A stretch of DNA of 64,000 nucleotides from Woeseia oceani (GTDB taxonomy: Bacteria; Pseudomonadota; Gammaproteobacteria; Steroidobacterales; Woeseiaceae), in assembly GCF_001677435.1 (NCBI RefSeq), contig NZ_CP016268.1:2593001-2657000 (forward strand), written 5' to 3'. Positions 9,288-18,440 of the stretch are shown here, piece by piece (positions within the stretch are counted from its first letter, which is position 1; each line of letters begins with the position of its first letter). A program made the position numbers and the translations under genes. The notes under the pieces were generated by a model. That model saw only the letters and a program-made list of their open reading frames with translations, was not told the origin of the DNA and did not search any database.

Positions 9288-10124
9288 TTAGCCGCTGAGC
9301 CGGCTGGCAACCCGTGACAATTGTTGTGCCTGCCACTCGTTCGGTTTGCGCTGCTGCTGCAGCGAAAGCCAGAGCCATTGCACGGCATCAAAGGTTCGTC
9401 GCTGTGTATCGAGCCGCCGTCGGTTGTTGTCAACATCAACCCCGCCGTATGCACGCAACAGAAGCTCCGCCTGCTCCGCGTTGAGATTGTGCCAGTTGAT
9501 TACACTTGCCAAATCAAAGTACGGATCATTGTCACGAGCGTACTCGAAGTCGATCAGTTTGAGCGTCCCATCATCTACGATGTTTTCGGCAACCAGGTCG
9601 TTGTGGCAACACGCGCGCCTGCCCGTCTTTGCGGTGCTCTCTGCGATCTGCACACAGAGTGCTGCCAGAGACGATTCAGCCGCATTGGGTCGCAATAACG
9701 AACGATAATTTCGAGCCGCAATGCCCGCATCGTACTCAACCCCGCTCAGCGGCAAACTGTGCAGCACCTTCAATAAGCCCGCTAAGCGGATGAGGTTGTC
9801 AGGGACTTCCAGATCCTCGGGCTGCCACGACCTGCCCTTGGCAAACTCACTTAACAGCAAGCCGCTATCCGGACTGAAAAACTCGACCGGTGCCGCAATG
9901 CCACGGCGGGCAGCGCTCTGTTGAATACGGCACTCCACGGCGTTGTCCCGCATACCGGATTCATCAATCTGATCAACGACCCGCAGCACGTAACTCCGGT
10001 TGGCAGTATCGACCCGGTAACTACGATTGTTATAACCGTGCTGCAGTGGTGTCACAGTACTGCTTCTGTTTTGCCATCCCGGAATGGCGGCGAGCAAGTT
10101 CTGAACAGTGCGCTCAGTGCTCAC
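9288..10124 (-). CDS. Choline/thiamine kinase-like phosphotransferase, probably thiamin kinase
   Basis: About 278 residues of the APH/choline kinase fold. It carries the catalytic HNDLVAENI loop and the metal-binding LIDFEYAR motif, followed by DPYFDLASV. I chose GTG 10124 because it forms a GTGA overlap with the stop of the upstream permease gene; an ATG 39 bp earlier (10163) also fits. As the last gene of the TPP-riboswitch operon it most likely phosphorylates imported thiamin (ThiK-like), trapping it in the cell. That role is inferred from context; the family also contains choline kinases. Confidence 0.8.
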   Translation of the reverse strand: MSTERTVQNLLAAIPGWQNRSSTVTPLQHGYNNRSYRVDTANRSYVLRVVDQIDESGMRDNAVECRIQQSAARRGIAAPVEFFSPDSGLLLSEFAKGRSWQPEDLEVPDNLIRLAGLLKVLHSLPLSGVEYDAGIAARNYRSLLRPNAAESSLAALCVQIAESTAKTGRRACCHNDLVAENIVDDGTLKLIDFEYARDNDPYFDLASVINWHNLNAEQAELLLRAYGGVDVDNNRRRLDTQRRTFDAVQWLWLSLQQQRKPNEWQAQQLSRVASRLSG

Positions 10125-10750
10125 ACTGCTACCGATTTCCTGTAGGACCGAACCCAGCTCCACAGGCCGAACGGGATGAGCACCAGGTACATAGCAAACA
10201 GTACGGACGTCAGATGCAGATCACGCGTCCAGTAGATGACCATGGAAGCCGCATCGATCAGCAACCAATACCACCAGTTCTCAAGTACTTTTCGCGCCAC
10301 GAGAAACGTAGCCCACACCGCACTCCAGGTGGTCAACGAATCAATGTACGGGAATACCGCGTCGCTATACCGCTGCAGAAGAAAGCCGCTGATCGACGAC
10401 AGCACGATGATGCCCAGCACCGCTTTGCCATGGGTGCCAAGCGTCCAGACGACCACTGGCAACGACTCACGATCCCGCGCACCGTGTCGCCAGGAGTACC
10501 AGCCATAGACAGCCATGGCGAGGTAGAACACGTGCAACGCCGACTCCATGTAAAGCCGTGCGTCGATAAATATCCAGACGTAGCAGGCAGTGCTGATGGC
10601 GGCACAATACCAACACCAGATGTTCTGCCGAATTGCCAGCAACAGGTAGGCAATGGCCAGTACAACGCTGATCAATTCCAGCACCGAGAACGCTTGCAGC
10701 TCTGCCAGCAAGCTTCCCGGCAATTGATCGGGAAAAGTAATGCTAGTCAC
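10121..10750 (-). CDS. pnuT: PnuC-family permease, probably thiamin transporter PnuT
   Basis: 209 residues with about seven membrane helices and the aromatic-rich pattern of PnuC proteins (YGWYSWRHG, KVLENWWYWLLIDAASMVIY). Known family members import nicotinamide riboside (PnuC), riboflavin (PnuX) or thiamin (PnuT) by facilitated diffusion coupled to a cytoplasmic kinase. Placement between a thiamin-binding protein gene and a kinase gene, downstream of a TPP riboswitch, supports PnuT. The GTG start overlaps the preceding gene by 8 bp. Confidence 0.85.
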   Translation of the reverse strand: MTSITFPDQLPGSLLAELQAFSVLELISVVLAIAYLLLAIRQNIWCWYCAAISTACYVWIFIDARLYMESALHVFYLAMAVYGWYSWRHGARDRESLPVVVWTLGTHGKAVLGIIVLSSISGFLLQRYSDAVFPYIDSLTTWSAVWATFLVARKVLENWWYWLLIDAASMVIYWTRDLHLTSVLFAMYLVLIPFGLWSWVRSYRKSVAV

Positions 10751-10991
10751 CCAGAGGATTGTTCAGAATCTTGATCGCGAATACGGCCTTCGGCAACTGT
10801 TCAAAACTGGTTTTGATCTCGGCCTGCAATGCGGCCATGACAACGTCGAACTCACCTCGCAGTTGCGTACTCATCGGATTCATTCTGATTTCGACATCGT
10901 CGTAAGACCCCAGGCGTTTGATCACATCCTTGATAGGCGGAAGAAATTCTTCGGTCAATGGATACAGACTTATATCAACGGCAACTCGCAT
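10743..10991 (-). CDS. YkoF/MTH1187-like thiamin- or HMP-binding protein
   Basis: 82 residues. The pattern VDISLYPL near the start and RMNPMSTQLRGEFDVVMAAL in the middle match the small alpha-beta domains of the YkoF and MTH1187 families, which bind thiamin or its pyrimidine moiety. It starts 2 bp after the TonB receptor stop and overlaps pnuT. There is no signal peptide, so it should be cytoplasmic. Its precise job (buffer, sensor or carrier to the kinase) is unknown. Confidence 0.72.
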   Translation of the reverse strand: MRVAVDISLYPLTEEFLPPIKDVIKRLGSYDDVEIRMNPMSTQLRGEFDVVMAALQAEIKTSFEQLPKAVFAIKILNNPLGD

Positions 10992-10993
10992 AA

Positions 10994-13102
10994 TTAAAAC
11001 CTCATGTCGAAAGTGATACCGGCATGGCGCGGATCGCCCTGGCGGATATACAGTGTTTCCGGGAAATCGGGCGGCTCATTGCCGAAATAGAACCCACGCA
11101 CAGCATAGGTCTCATCTGTCAGGTTGCGCGCCCATAGCTGTAGCGACCAGCGCTCGGCGTTGAAGCCAAAACGCAGATTCAGCAACTCGTGCGCGGCTGA
11201 CTTCTGATCATGGCTCACATCGAAATAGAACTCATCTCTGGCCGTCGCATCAATACGGGCGAACCAGCCCGACGGATGCTGCCACACACCGCCGGCCGCC
11301 AATGTGTAGCGCGGTGCATGCGCCTGATCGCGACCACTGAGGACAACCTGCGGCGTTTCGAACTGGTCGAACTCCGCACGCATCAATCCTGCGTTCAGGT
11401 ACAGTTCGACTGTTTCGCTGGCCTGGTAGTTAAGCTCGGCCTCGAGACCGACGGTTCGACCACTTGCGGCATTGTCCGTGTAGAAAATAAAGGACGTCGG
11501 GTCGTTTGGTACCAGCTGAAAAGACGTCCGCACCTGCTGATCAACGCGCTTGTTGTAGAACAATACCGTAGAGACACGCAGTGCATCGCCGAGCAACCGG
11601 CTGCGTATGCCCATCTCCGCAGCCCACAACTGTTCACCACTGAACTCACGCCGGTCGGCGGGTACCGCGCCCAGATTGAAGCCTCCCGCCTTGTAACCCT
11701 TGGAGAGCCCCACGAAGCCCGAGGTACGTTCGGAGAAATCATGCCGGTAGCGAAGCTCGCCACCCAGCATGGACTCGGACGGTCCCAGGTTTAACGCCGC
11801 TGAATCATTGTAATCGGTGCTTCTGCGTTCACCACGCAGACCGACCGTTAACAATCCGGCATCGCCGACGTCGATATCGAGTTCACCAAACAAGGCGGCG
11901 GTTAATGCTTCAAAATGGCCGCGGTAACGATCGTTCAGTGCCAGCGTAAAATCGTAGATGGGATCAACGTAGTCACCCACGTTCAGCGTGGTCAGATCTT
12001 CGTCGAGACGCATGACGTAGACGCCCAGCAGCCAATCACTGCTGTCATCAAACAAGCGGCCATCCGTACCTGAGGTCAGCCGAAATTCCTGACTGATCGT
12101 TGTACGTTGCCGTTCACTGAATGACTCATAGTCATAGGTAAACGGCGCCCAGACATCAGCATTGCCCCAATCGCTGTCGAACGAGTAAATGGCATCAGAA
12201 TCGGCGACCGATGTTATCGAGGTAAAACCCACTCGGTCTGAACCAGACCATTCGCTGCGGATTGCTGCACCAACACTGCGCTGTGCGTCTTTGCCGGGAT
12301 TGTCAGACTGCATGGTCAGCGAATTATCAATGGCGAACGCATCGTAACCATCATCGATATCGCTGAACAAGGTACTCAAATGCACTGCCCAGTCGTCGTT
12401 GACCTGCCACTTCAATTTGCCGCGGATGGCGGACTCACTGCGGCCGTTGGTATCGTCACGTTGCAGGTACGCATTGTCACGAAAGCCATTGCTCTTGTGA
12501 TGTTGAGCCGCAATCCTGTATTGCAGATTGTCGCCAGCCAAAGGACCGCCGAATGCTAGTCCAGCGGAAAGCATGTCGTCATCACCGGCACTCAACTGGA
12601 AGCGTCCGGCGCGCTCGTCCGTGGGCTCGGTACTCTGCACGTAAACCAGTCCGGCCAATGCATTCGCGCCGTAGCGGGTGCCCTGCGGGCCACGCAGGAC
12701 GTCGATCTGTTGTACGTCAAACAAGGTCGCAATGGTCGCCATGCCGCTGAAATCGATATCGTCGATCAGGAAACCAACAGAGGGGTTCGGCGCACCTTCG
12801 TACTGCTCGAGCTCGCCTACGCCACGAATCTGCAGGTAGCGGGCGCGATGACCATCGCCCGACCAGTTCAGATTGGGCAGTCCCTGGATCAGCTCTTCGA
12901 AATGCTGGACGGCGGACTGCTCAATGGTTGCACGGTCAAGCACGCTGATGGATGGCGGCAACTCAGCCGCTTTGCGCTCACGGAAATCGGCAACCACCGT
13001 TATTTCATCAAGTGGTTCTGCGAGAGTGAGTGAGTTTGCGACAAAAAATACGGAACCAAGCGCCGCTGCTGCCAGCCGCCCCTGGAGGGTCTTGCTATAC
13101 AT
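10994..13102 (-). CDS. TonB-dependent outer-membrane receptor, probably for thiamin
   Basis: 702 residues. A signal peptide (about residues 1-28) is followed by a TonB-box-like DEITVVA, a plug domain (PSISVLDRATIEQ, VLRGPQGTRYGANALAG) and a C-terminal beta barrel ending in ITFDMRF with a terminal Phe. It transports a scarce compound through the outer membrane using TonB energy. A TPP riboswitch directly in front of its start shows that thiamin pyrophosphate represses it, so the substrate is most likely thiamin or a precursor. The start at 13102 has AGAGGA 7 nt upstream. Confidence 0.93.
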   Translation of the reverse strand: MYSKTLQGRLAAAALGSVFFVANSLTLAEPLDEITVVADFRERKAAELPPSISVLDRATIEQSAVQHFEELIQGLPNLNWSGDGHRARYLQIRGVGELEQYEGAPNPSVGFLIDDIDFSGMATIATLFDVQQIDVLRGPQGTRYGANALAGLVYVQSTEPTDERAGRFQLSAGDDDMLSAGLAFGGPLAGDNLQYRIAAQHHKSNGFRDNAYLQRDDTNGRSESAIRGKLKWQVNDDWAVHLSTLFSDIDDGYDAFAIDNSLTMQSDNPGKDAQRSVGAAIRSEWSGSDRVGFTSITSVADSDAIYSFDSDWGNADVWAPFTYDYESFSERQRTTISQEFRLTSGTDGRLFDDSSDWLLGVYVMRLDEDLTTLNVGDYVDPIYDFTLALNDRYRGHFEALTAALFGELDIDVGDAGLLTVGLRGERRSTDYNDSAALNLGPSESMLGGELRYRHDFSERTSGFVGLSKGYKAGGFNLGAVPADRREFSGEQLWAAEMGIRSRLLGDALRVSTVLFYNKRVDQQVRTSFQLVPNDPTSFIFYTDNAASGRTVGLEAELNYQASETVELYLNAGLMRAEFDQFETPQVVLSGRDQAHAPRYTLAAGGVWQHPSGWFARIDATARDEFYFDVSHDQKSAAHELLNLRFGFNAERWSLQLWARNLTDETYAVRGFYFGNEPPDFPETLYIRQGDPRHAGITFDMRF

Positions 13103-13112
13103 TATGGAATCC

Positions 13113-13222
13113 TCTTCCTACGCCGGTATTACCCGGTTCAGGTTCTAAGGGTTCCCGTAATCCAGCCGAATGCCGGTACGGATCTCAGGCTAATGACGTT
13201 TGCACGTCATGGCCACCCCTGT
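13113..13222 (-). promoter_or_regulatory. TPP (THI element) riboswitch
   Basis: Read on the minus strand, the conserved THI-box elements occur in order: GGGGTG (13214-13219), CTGAGA (13183-13188), GAACCTGA (13138-13145) and GCGTAGGAA (13115-13123). A small P3a-type hairpin (13194-13209) lies between the first two. The ribosome site AGAGGA (13110-13115) directly abuts the 3' strand of the closing stem, and no intrinsic terminator is visible before the start codon. Translational control is therefore more likely: TPP binding would hide the ribosome site. Confidence 0.95.
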
Positions 13223-13292
13223 GACGGCGCCACTATACCGCAGTTGCCTGCAAGTTCAACAGGCCGGATTCCGTTACGCTAGGCGCGTGGTT

Positions 13293-14156
13293 TTACGGCT
13301 CCAATCGTTTCAGCAGACTGGACGTATCCCAACGCCGACCGCCCAATGCCTCCACTTCGGCGTAATAACCGTCAACCAGATGAGTCATCTCAAGGCGCGC
13401 GCCGTTGCGTTCTGCTTCCTCCAGCGCGATTTTCAGATCCTTGCGCATCCACTCAACTGCGAAGCCGAAGTCGTACTGATCGTCGTTCATCGTTGCCCAG
13501 CGGTTTTCCATTTGCCAGGATTGCGCGGCGCCTTTCGAAATTGCGCCAATCACAGCCGCGACATCCAGCCCGGCCCGCTTCGCAAAATGCAGTCCTTCGG
13601 CCAAACCTTGCACAATTCCGGCGATGCATATCTGGTTGACCATTTTCGCCATTTGGCCAGATCCGGTCGGTCCGATAAGCGTGCAGGCCTTCGCATAGCA
13701 ATCCATTACCGGCAACGCGCGTTCGAAAACCTGAGGGTCGCCACCCAGCATGATCGTCAACTGGCCGTTCTCCGCGCCCGCTTGCCCGCCGGAAAGTGGC
13801 GCATCGAGAAACTCCACACCGCGCTCACTGGCCGCTGCACTGACTTCACGCGCCACCTCGGCCGAAGCCGTCGTATGGTCAACGATGATTGCACCGGATT
13901 TGCAGCCGTGCAGTGCGCCGTCGTCGCCAAGCAATACGCTACGTACATCGTCGTCATTGCCGACACAGGAAAAAATGATATCCGCACCCGCCGCGGCAGC
14001 CCGTGGCGTTTTCTCTGCTGAGCCGGGGTACTTCTCAAGCCAGGCTTGTGCTTTTTCGGGGCTACGATTGTAAACGCAGACAGCGTGGCCCGATTTGGCC
14101 AGGTAGCCCGCCATAGGGAAGCCCATTACACCGAGCCCCAAGAACGCCACTTTCAT
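13293..14156 (-). CDS. mmsB: 3-hydroxyisobutyrate dehydrogenase-like oxidoreductase
   Basis: 287 residues. It has the N-terminal Rossmann motif GLGVMGFPMA (residues 7-16), the family motif DAPLSGGQAGAENG, and GSGQMAKMVNQI with the catalytic Lys. The enzyme oxidises 3-hydroxyisobutyrate to methylmalonate semialdehyde with NAD in valine breakdown. It is last in the acyl-CoA operon, 85 bp after the acyl-CoA dehydrogenase gene, with a clear AGGAG site 8 nt before the start. Other beta-hydroxyacid dehydrogenases share these motifs, so the exact substrate rests on context. Confidence 0.85.
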   Translation of the reverse strand: MKVAFLGLGVMGFPMAGYLAKSGHAVCVYNRSPEKAQAWLEKYPGSAEKTPRAAAAGADIIFSCVGNDDDVRSVLLGDDGALHGCKSGAIIVDHTTASAEVAREVSAAASERGVEFLDAPLSGGQAGAENGQLTIMLGGDPQVFERALPVMDCYAKACTLIGPTGSGQMAKMVNQICIAGIVQGLAEGLHFAKRAGLDVAAVIGAISKGAAQSWQMENRWATMNDDQYDFGFAVEWMRKDLKIALEEAERNGARLEMTHLVDGYYAEVEALGGRRWDTSSLLKRLEP

Positions 14157-14241
14157 TGGATATTCTCCTGCAGAACAGATCGCAGAAGACTACGGTCTCG
14201 GCAGGCGCATCGCAACGCCTCAGAGCAATTGAGACGACTGG

Positions 14242-15417
14242 CTATTGATTCGCAGACCGCGGCTTGTTCTTGCGCGGGTCCAGGCCCATGGAACGCGCGA
14301 TTATCTCTCGCATCACTTCCGAGCTACCGGCGTAAATTCTGGAGACTCTCGCGTTAAGGTACATCCGGCAAACCGGGTATTCATCCATGAAGCCCGCGCC
14401 GCCGTGCAACTGCACACACTCGTCAGTCACCCGCCCCTCCAGCTCACTGGTGTACAGCTTCGCTTTCGCCGCATCGTCGGCACTGAGCGTGCCGGCATTG
14501 TGTTCAAGCACACACTGATCCACGAATGCCTGGGTGACGTCGATTCCAGTGCGCATGTCCGCCAGTTTGAAGCGCGTATTTTGGAAATCGGCAACAGTCT
14601 GGCCAAATGCTTTGCGCTCTTGCACATAGTCCATCGTGACATTCAGCGCAGCCTCGGCATTCGCGAGGTACCCGACGGCACCCAGCAGGCGTTCTTCGGC
14701 CAGGAAATGCATCAAGTGATAAAAGCCCCGATCGAACTCCCCGAGCAGGTTTTCTTTGGGCACTTTGACGTTGTTGAAAAACAGTTCAGCCGTATCCTGA
14801 CTCTTCAGCCCCATTTTTTTCAGATTCCGGCCACGTTCGAAACCGTCCATTCCGCGCTCAACGACAAATAAACTAAGCCCGTGCCGTTTTTCCTGATTGG
14901 TTCGGGCCACCACCACGACCAGGTCGGCATTGATACCGTTGGAAATGTAGGTTTTGGAACCGTTTAACAGGTAGTGATCACCTTTGTCCGCGGCGTGGGT
15001 GCGGATGCCGGCGACATCACTACCGGCACCCGGCTCAGTGATAGCAACTGCCAGCACGTGCTCACCTGAAATACACTTTGGCAGCCAGCGTTGCTTCTGT
15101 TCCTCAGTCGCCAGTTCGCCGATATACGGGCCTACCAGGCGACTGTGCAAGGTCATGAAGAAACCGGCGTCGCCAAAGTGTGCATTTTCTTCAATCAGAA
15201 TTTGCTCGTAGCGAAAATCACTGACGCCGGCACCACCATATTGCTCATCGGCCCACATGAGCAGCAAGCCCTGCTCACCGGCTTTCAGAAATGCCTCACG
15301 ATCAACGATGCCCTGCTCCTGCCAACGGTCCGAATGCGGGCGAATCTCCTTCTGCATAAAGCTGCGTACAGAGTCCCGAAACATTTCGTGTTCGTCGTCG
15401 AAAATTCGTCGAATCAT
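14242..15417 (-). CDS. Acyl-CoA dehydrogenase
   Basis: 391 residues with the FAD/acyl-CoA signatures AITEPGAGSDVAG and KTYISNG, and the C-terminal QLHGGAGFMDEYPVCRMY. The residue usually acting as base near the C-terminus (the Glu of RIYEG in medium-chain enzymes) is Ala here (RIYAGSSE). An EER motif in the middle helix (FLAEERLLGAV) sits where long-chain and isovaleryl enzymes carry their base. It should form a 2,3-enoyl-CoA and pass electrons to ETF. The operon context suggests a short- or branched-chain substrate. Confidence 0.9.
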   Translation of the reverse strand: MIRRIFDDEHEMFRDSVRSFMQKEIRPHSDRWQEQGIVDREAFLKAGEQGLLLMWADEQYGGAGVSDFRYEQILIEENAHFGDAGFFMTLHSRLVGPYIGELATEEQKQRWLPKCISGEHVLAVAITEPGAGSDVAGIRTHAADKGDHYLLNGSKTYISNGINADLVVVVARTNQEKRHGLSLFVVERGMDGFERGRNLKKMGLKSQDTAELFFNNVKVPKENLLGEFDRGFYHLMHFLAEERLLGAVGYLANAEAALNVTMDYVQERKAFGQTVADFQNTRFKLADMRTGIDVTQAFVDQCVLEHNAGTLSADDAAKAKLYTSELEGRVTDECVQLHGGAGFMDEYPVCRMYLNARVSRIYAGSSEVMREIIARSMGLDPRKNKPRSANQ

Positions 15418-15454
15418 GATTTAGTCCTCACCAGATCAACTGGCGGTCAAGAAG

Positions 15455-16237
15455 TTACTTGCCTTTGAATGCGGCCTCGCGTTTCTCAAGAAACGCGGAT
15501 ATGCCTTCTTCACAGTCTTCGCTGGCGCGCAAATCACGTTGCGCCGGTGCTTCGACGTCGAAGGTACTGGCCCAATCCGATGCGGCCGCCAAGCGCATGG
15601 CTTTTTTCGTTGCCGCCAATGAGAGCGGCGCACGAGCCGCCAGCGAATGCGCCCATTCCTCCGCTGCCGCCAGCAAGCTGTCTGCCGGTGCCGTGCGGTT
15701 TGCAAGGCCCAGTTCGACGCATCGATCGGCACTGATCCGTTCCGACTCGACGCTCAACTGAAAGGCTCGGCGGTAGCCCAGCTGGTTCACCAGCAACCAG
15801 TTGAGCCCGCCATCGGGAACGAGAGAAATGGTTGTAAACGGCGACAGCAGAAACGCGTTATCCGCGATGATCATAAGATCACAAGCCAACGCGAAAGACA
15901 TTCCTATGCCCGCCGCGGAGCCACCCACGGCTGCAATAACCGGCTGCGGCATCGATGCAATGCATTCGAATATGGGTCGATACTCGCTCTGCAAAAGCTC
16001 CTCGACGGATTTTTCCGAGTCGTTGCTGGCCTTCAGGTCAGCGCCGGCACTGAAAGATCTGCCCTCGCCGGTCAAGACCACGGCGCGCACAGACTTATCC
16101 GCAGCGGCGTGCTCAAACGCCTTGCGCAGATCAAGTCGCAAGGCGGTATTGAATGAGTTCATTGCCTCCGGTCGCGACATGGTGATGATCGCAACCGGAC
16201 CATTCTGACTGTATTTTACTGTTTCAAGACTAAGCAT
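15455..16237 (-). CDS. Enoyl-CoA hydratase/isomerase (PaaG-like)
   Basis: 260-residue crotonase-fold protein. The oxyanion-hole region is AAVGGSAAGIGMSFALACD, and the later active-site segment reads SLVPDGGLNW. The first catalytic Glu of true hydratases is replaced (GIGMSFA instead of GGGCELA), while the Asp in VPDGG is the residue used by PaaG-type isomerases. It may therefore be an enoyl-CoA isomerase more than a hydratase; that is inference. It starts 9 bp after the FadJ-like gene with a GAGGA site. Confidence 0.86.
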   Translation of the reverse strand: MLSLETVKYSQNGPVAIITMSRPEAMNSFNTALRLDLRKAFEHAAADKSVRAVVLTGEGRSFSAGADLKASNDSEKSVEELLQSEYRPIFECIASMPQPVIAAVGGSAAGIGMSFALACDLMIIADNAFLLSPFTTISLVPDGGLNWLLVNQLGYRRAFQLSVESERISADRCVELGLANRTAPADSLLAAAEEWAHSLAARAPLSLAATKKAMRLAAASDWASTFDVEAPAQRDLRASEDCEEGISAFLEKREAAFKGK

Positions 16238-16246
16238 TACTGTTCC

Positions 16247-18430
16247 TCAAGCGGCGTTACGGCCCGCATTTACATCGTCACTCGGGTAAAACAGCTCGCC
16301 CTTTTCCGCCATGGATCTCAAGCTCGCTGGCACCGAAAATCGCACACCATACACGTCCGCGAGCTGATCTGCTCGGGCGACGAAAGCTTTCAGCCCAACC
16401 GTTTCTATGTAGGACAGCGTGCCGCCGGTCCACGCTGGGAAGCCCCAGCCGAACACCGAACCGATGTCCGCATCCGCTGGATGAGTAACCACCTTCTCAT
16501 CCAGACAACGCACGGTCTCCAGTGCTTGCGCATAAAGCAATCGACTACGAACCTCCTCCGCGCCGGGTTGCACTGACGCCGGCGGGAAGTGCTCCGCGAG
16601 TCCCGGCCACAAATATTTCTTGCCGTCCTCCGGATACTCGTAGAATCCTTTGCCGAAACGCTTGCCCTTGCGATCAAGATCAATCGCAAATTTGCGTATG
16701 ACCTCGTCAGCAGGCGAAGCAACATACGCCTCGCCGAGATCCTTTTGGCTCTGCTGACCAACGTGGTAACTGAGTTCCAGCGACACCTCATCCGTTACGG
16801 CCAGCGGACCGACCGGCATACCGGCATTTCGCGCTACGTTCTCGATAAGGGCAGGACTGATACCCTCCGCCAACATCGCGATTCCTTCACGGGTGTACAC
16901 GCTGAATACGCGACTCGTGTAAAAACCGCGACTATCGTTGACGACGATTGGTGTTTTGCGAATCTGCTGGATGTAATCCAGCGCCTGAGCGATAGCAATA
17001 TCCGACGTCTTCTCACCAACAATGACCTCAACCAGCGGCATCTTGTCCACCGGTGAGAAGAAATGGATGCCAATGAACTGGTCTGCTCGTGTCGCTGCTT
17101 CTGCCAGCCCGGTGATGGGCAAAGTCGAAGTATTTGAAGCAAAAATCGCGTCGTCAGCCATGACCGCTTCGGCGCGTTTGGTCACCTCGGCCTTGACATC
17201 CCGGTCCTCGAACACCGCCTCGATCACCAGTTCGCAGTTGCTCAGTAGCGAAAAATCCGTCCCGGTATGGATTCGGTCCAGCAAAGCTTCCGCCGTCTTA
17301 TGGTCCACGCGACCGTGCTCAAGCTGCTTTTTGATCAGGCTTCTCGAATAGTCCTTGCCCTTGTCCGCTTTCTCATTCGTGGTGTCCAGTAATACAACCT
17401 CGATGCCAGCCTTCGCGGACACGTAAGCAATACCAGCGCCCATCATGCCGGCGCCCAGCACGCCCAACTTGCTTACCTGGCGACGCGGCGGCGCGGCAGG
17501 TCGGCGGACGAGTTTATCCGCCGCCCCTTTGTTGACAAACAGTGTACGCATCATGTTTCGCGAAACGGGGTTCATTAACAGCGACACGAAGTACTTGGTC
17601 TCTACCTCCAGTGCCTTGTCGATGGGCAGCACGGTACCTTCATAAACGGCGGACATAATCGCGAGCGGAGCCGGGTAGTTGTGCCGGGTCATTTTCTGCA
17701 GCAGCGCGCTACCAACCATGAAAGTCTGCACGGCGCCCGGATGCATCAATCCCGCACCGCCCGGCACTTTGAAACCCTTTTTGTCCCACGGCTGCAGAGC
17801 AACACCTTCCTGCAATACCCAGCGACGTGCCGCGGCTACTTCATTGCCTGCAGCAACAAGCTCGTTCACGACGCCGGCCGCGAGTGACTCGGCTGGCGAC
17901 AGGTGCTTACCCTGCGTAATGAGCTGCAACGCCGGTTCGATTCCGATCATACGTGGCAAGCGTTGGGTACCGCCGCCACCCGGCAACAAACCTACCTGCA
18001 CTTCCGGCAAGCCCAGTTTGGTGCGTGGCTGATCCGCAACCACTCGATAATGGCAGGCAAGCGCTACTTCAAGCCCACCGCCCAACGCTGTACCGTTAAT
18101 GGCGGCGGCAACCGGTTTGCCACAGGTTTCTACGGCTCGCAACGCCTGCTGCAAGTTACTGCACCAGCTGTACAACTTGTGTACATCCGCTTGCGGCGAA
18201 TACGCGTTCACAAGTTCGTGCAGGTCAGCACCTACCAAGAAGGCGTCCTTGCCCGAGGTAATTACCGCGCCTTTGACATCCGGATCATTCGCAATGCGTT
18301 CGGCGGCAGTCGCAATGTCCTTCAGGAATTCGGGCGTCATGACATTCATGGAACGCCCCGCCACATCAATCGTCAGCAGTACCACACCGTCGTCATCGAG
18401 CTGCCAGTTTATGGTTGTCATTTCGTTCAT
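16247..18430 (-). CDS. fadJ: Bifunctional enoyl-CoA hydratase / 3-hydroxyacyl-CoA dehydrogenase (FadJ-like)
   Basis: 727 residues from ATG 18430, chosen for its ideal AGGAG site 8 nt upstream; the frame stays open to 18601 but with non-protein-like sequence. The N-terminal crotonase domain retains both Glu residues (GGGLEVALACH and PEVQVGLLPGGGGTQRLP). The Rossmann motif GAGMMGAGIAYV follows at about residue 330, then the dehydrogenase segment NTSTLPI and HFFSPVDKMPLVE, and two C-terminal helical domains with GKGFYEYP. It carries out hydration and NAD-dependent oxidation in beta-oxidation. It lies 10 bp after the thiolase gene, so the two probably form an alpha2-beta2 complex. Confidence 0.93.
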   Translation of the reverse strand: MNEMTTINWQLDDDGVVLLTIDVAGRSMNVMTPEFLKDIATAAERIANDPDVKGAVITSGKDAFLVGADLHELVNAYSPQADVHKLYSWCSNLQQALRAVETCGKPVAAAINGTALGGGLEVALACHYRVVADQPRTKLGLPEVQVGLLPGGGGTQRLPRMIGIEPALQLITQGKHLSPAESLAAGVVNELVAAGNEVAAARRWVLQEGVALQPWDKKGFKVPGGAGLMHPGAVQTFMVGSALLQKMTRHNYPAPLAIMSAVYEGTVLPIDKALEVETKYFVSLLMNPVSRNMMRTLFVNKGAADKLVRRPAAPPRRQVSKLGVLGAGMMGAGIAYVSAKAGIEVVLLDTTNEKADKGKDYSRSLIKKQLEHGRVDHKTAEALLDRIHTGTDFSLLSNCELVIEAVFEDRDVKAEVTKRAEAVMADDAIFASNTSTLPITGLAEAATRADQFIGIHFFSPVDKMPLVEVIVGEKTSDIAIAQALDYIQQIRKTPIVVNDSRGFYTSRVFSVYTREGIAMLAEGISPALIENVARNAGMPVGPLAVTDEVSLELSYHVGQQSQKDLGEAYVASPADEVIRKFAIDLDRKGKRFGKGFYEYPEDGKKYLWPGLAEHFPPASVQPGAEEVRSRLLYAQALETVRCLDEKVVTHPADADIGSVFGWGFPAWTGGTLSYIETVGLKAFVARADQLADVYGVRFSVPASLRSMAEKGELFYPSDDVNAGRNAA

Positions 18431-18440
18431 CCCGAATCTC

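Noticed and set aside
10121-10750. Nicotinamide riboside transporter PnuC
   Set aside because: The fold fits, but the TPP riboswitch, thiamin-binding protein and kinase context favour thiamin; no NAD genes are nearby.
9890-10774. 294-codon plus-strand open frame
   Set aside because: It runs antisense across the kinase and PnuT genes, and its translation is Arg/Gln/His-rich without any fold signal.
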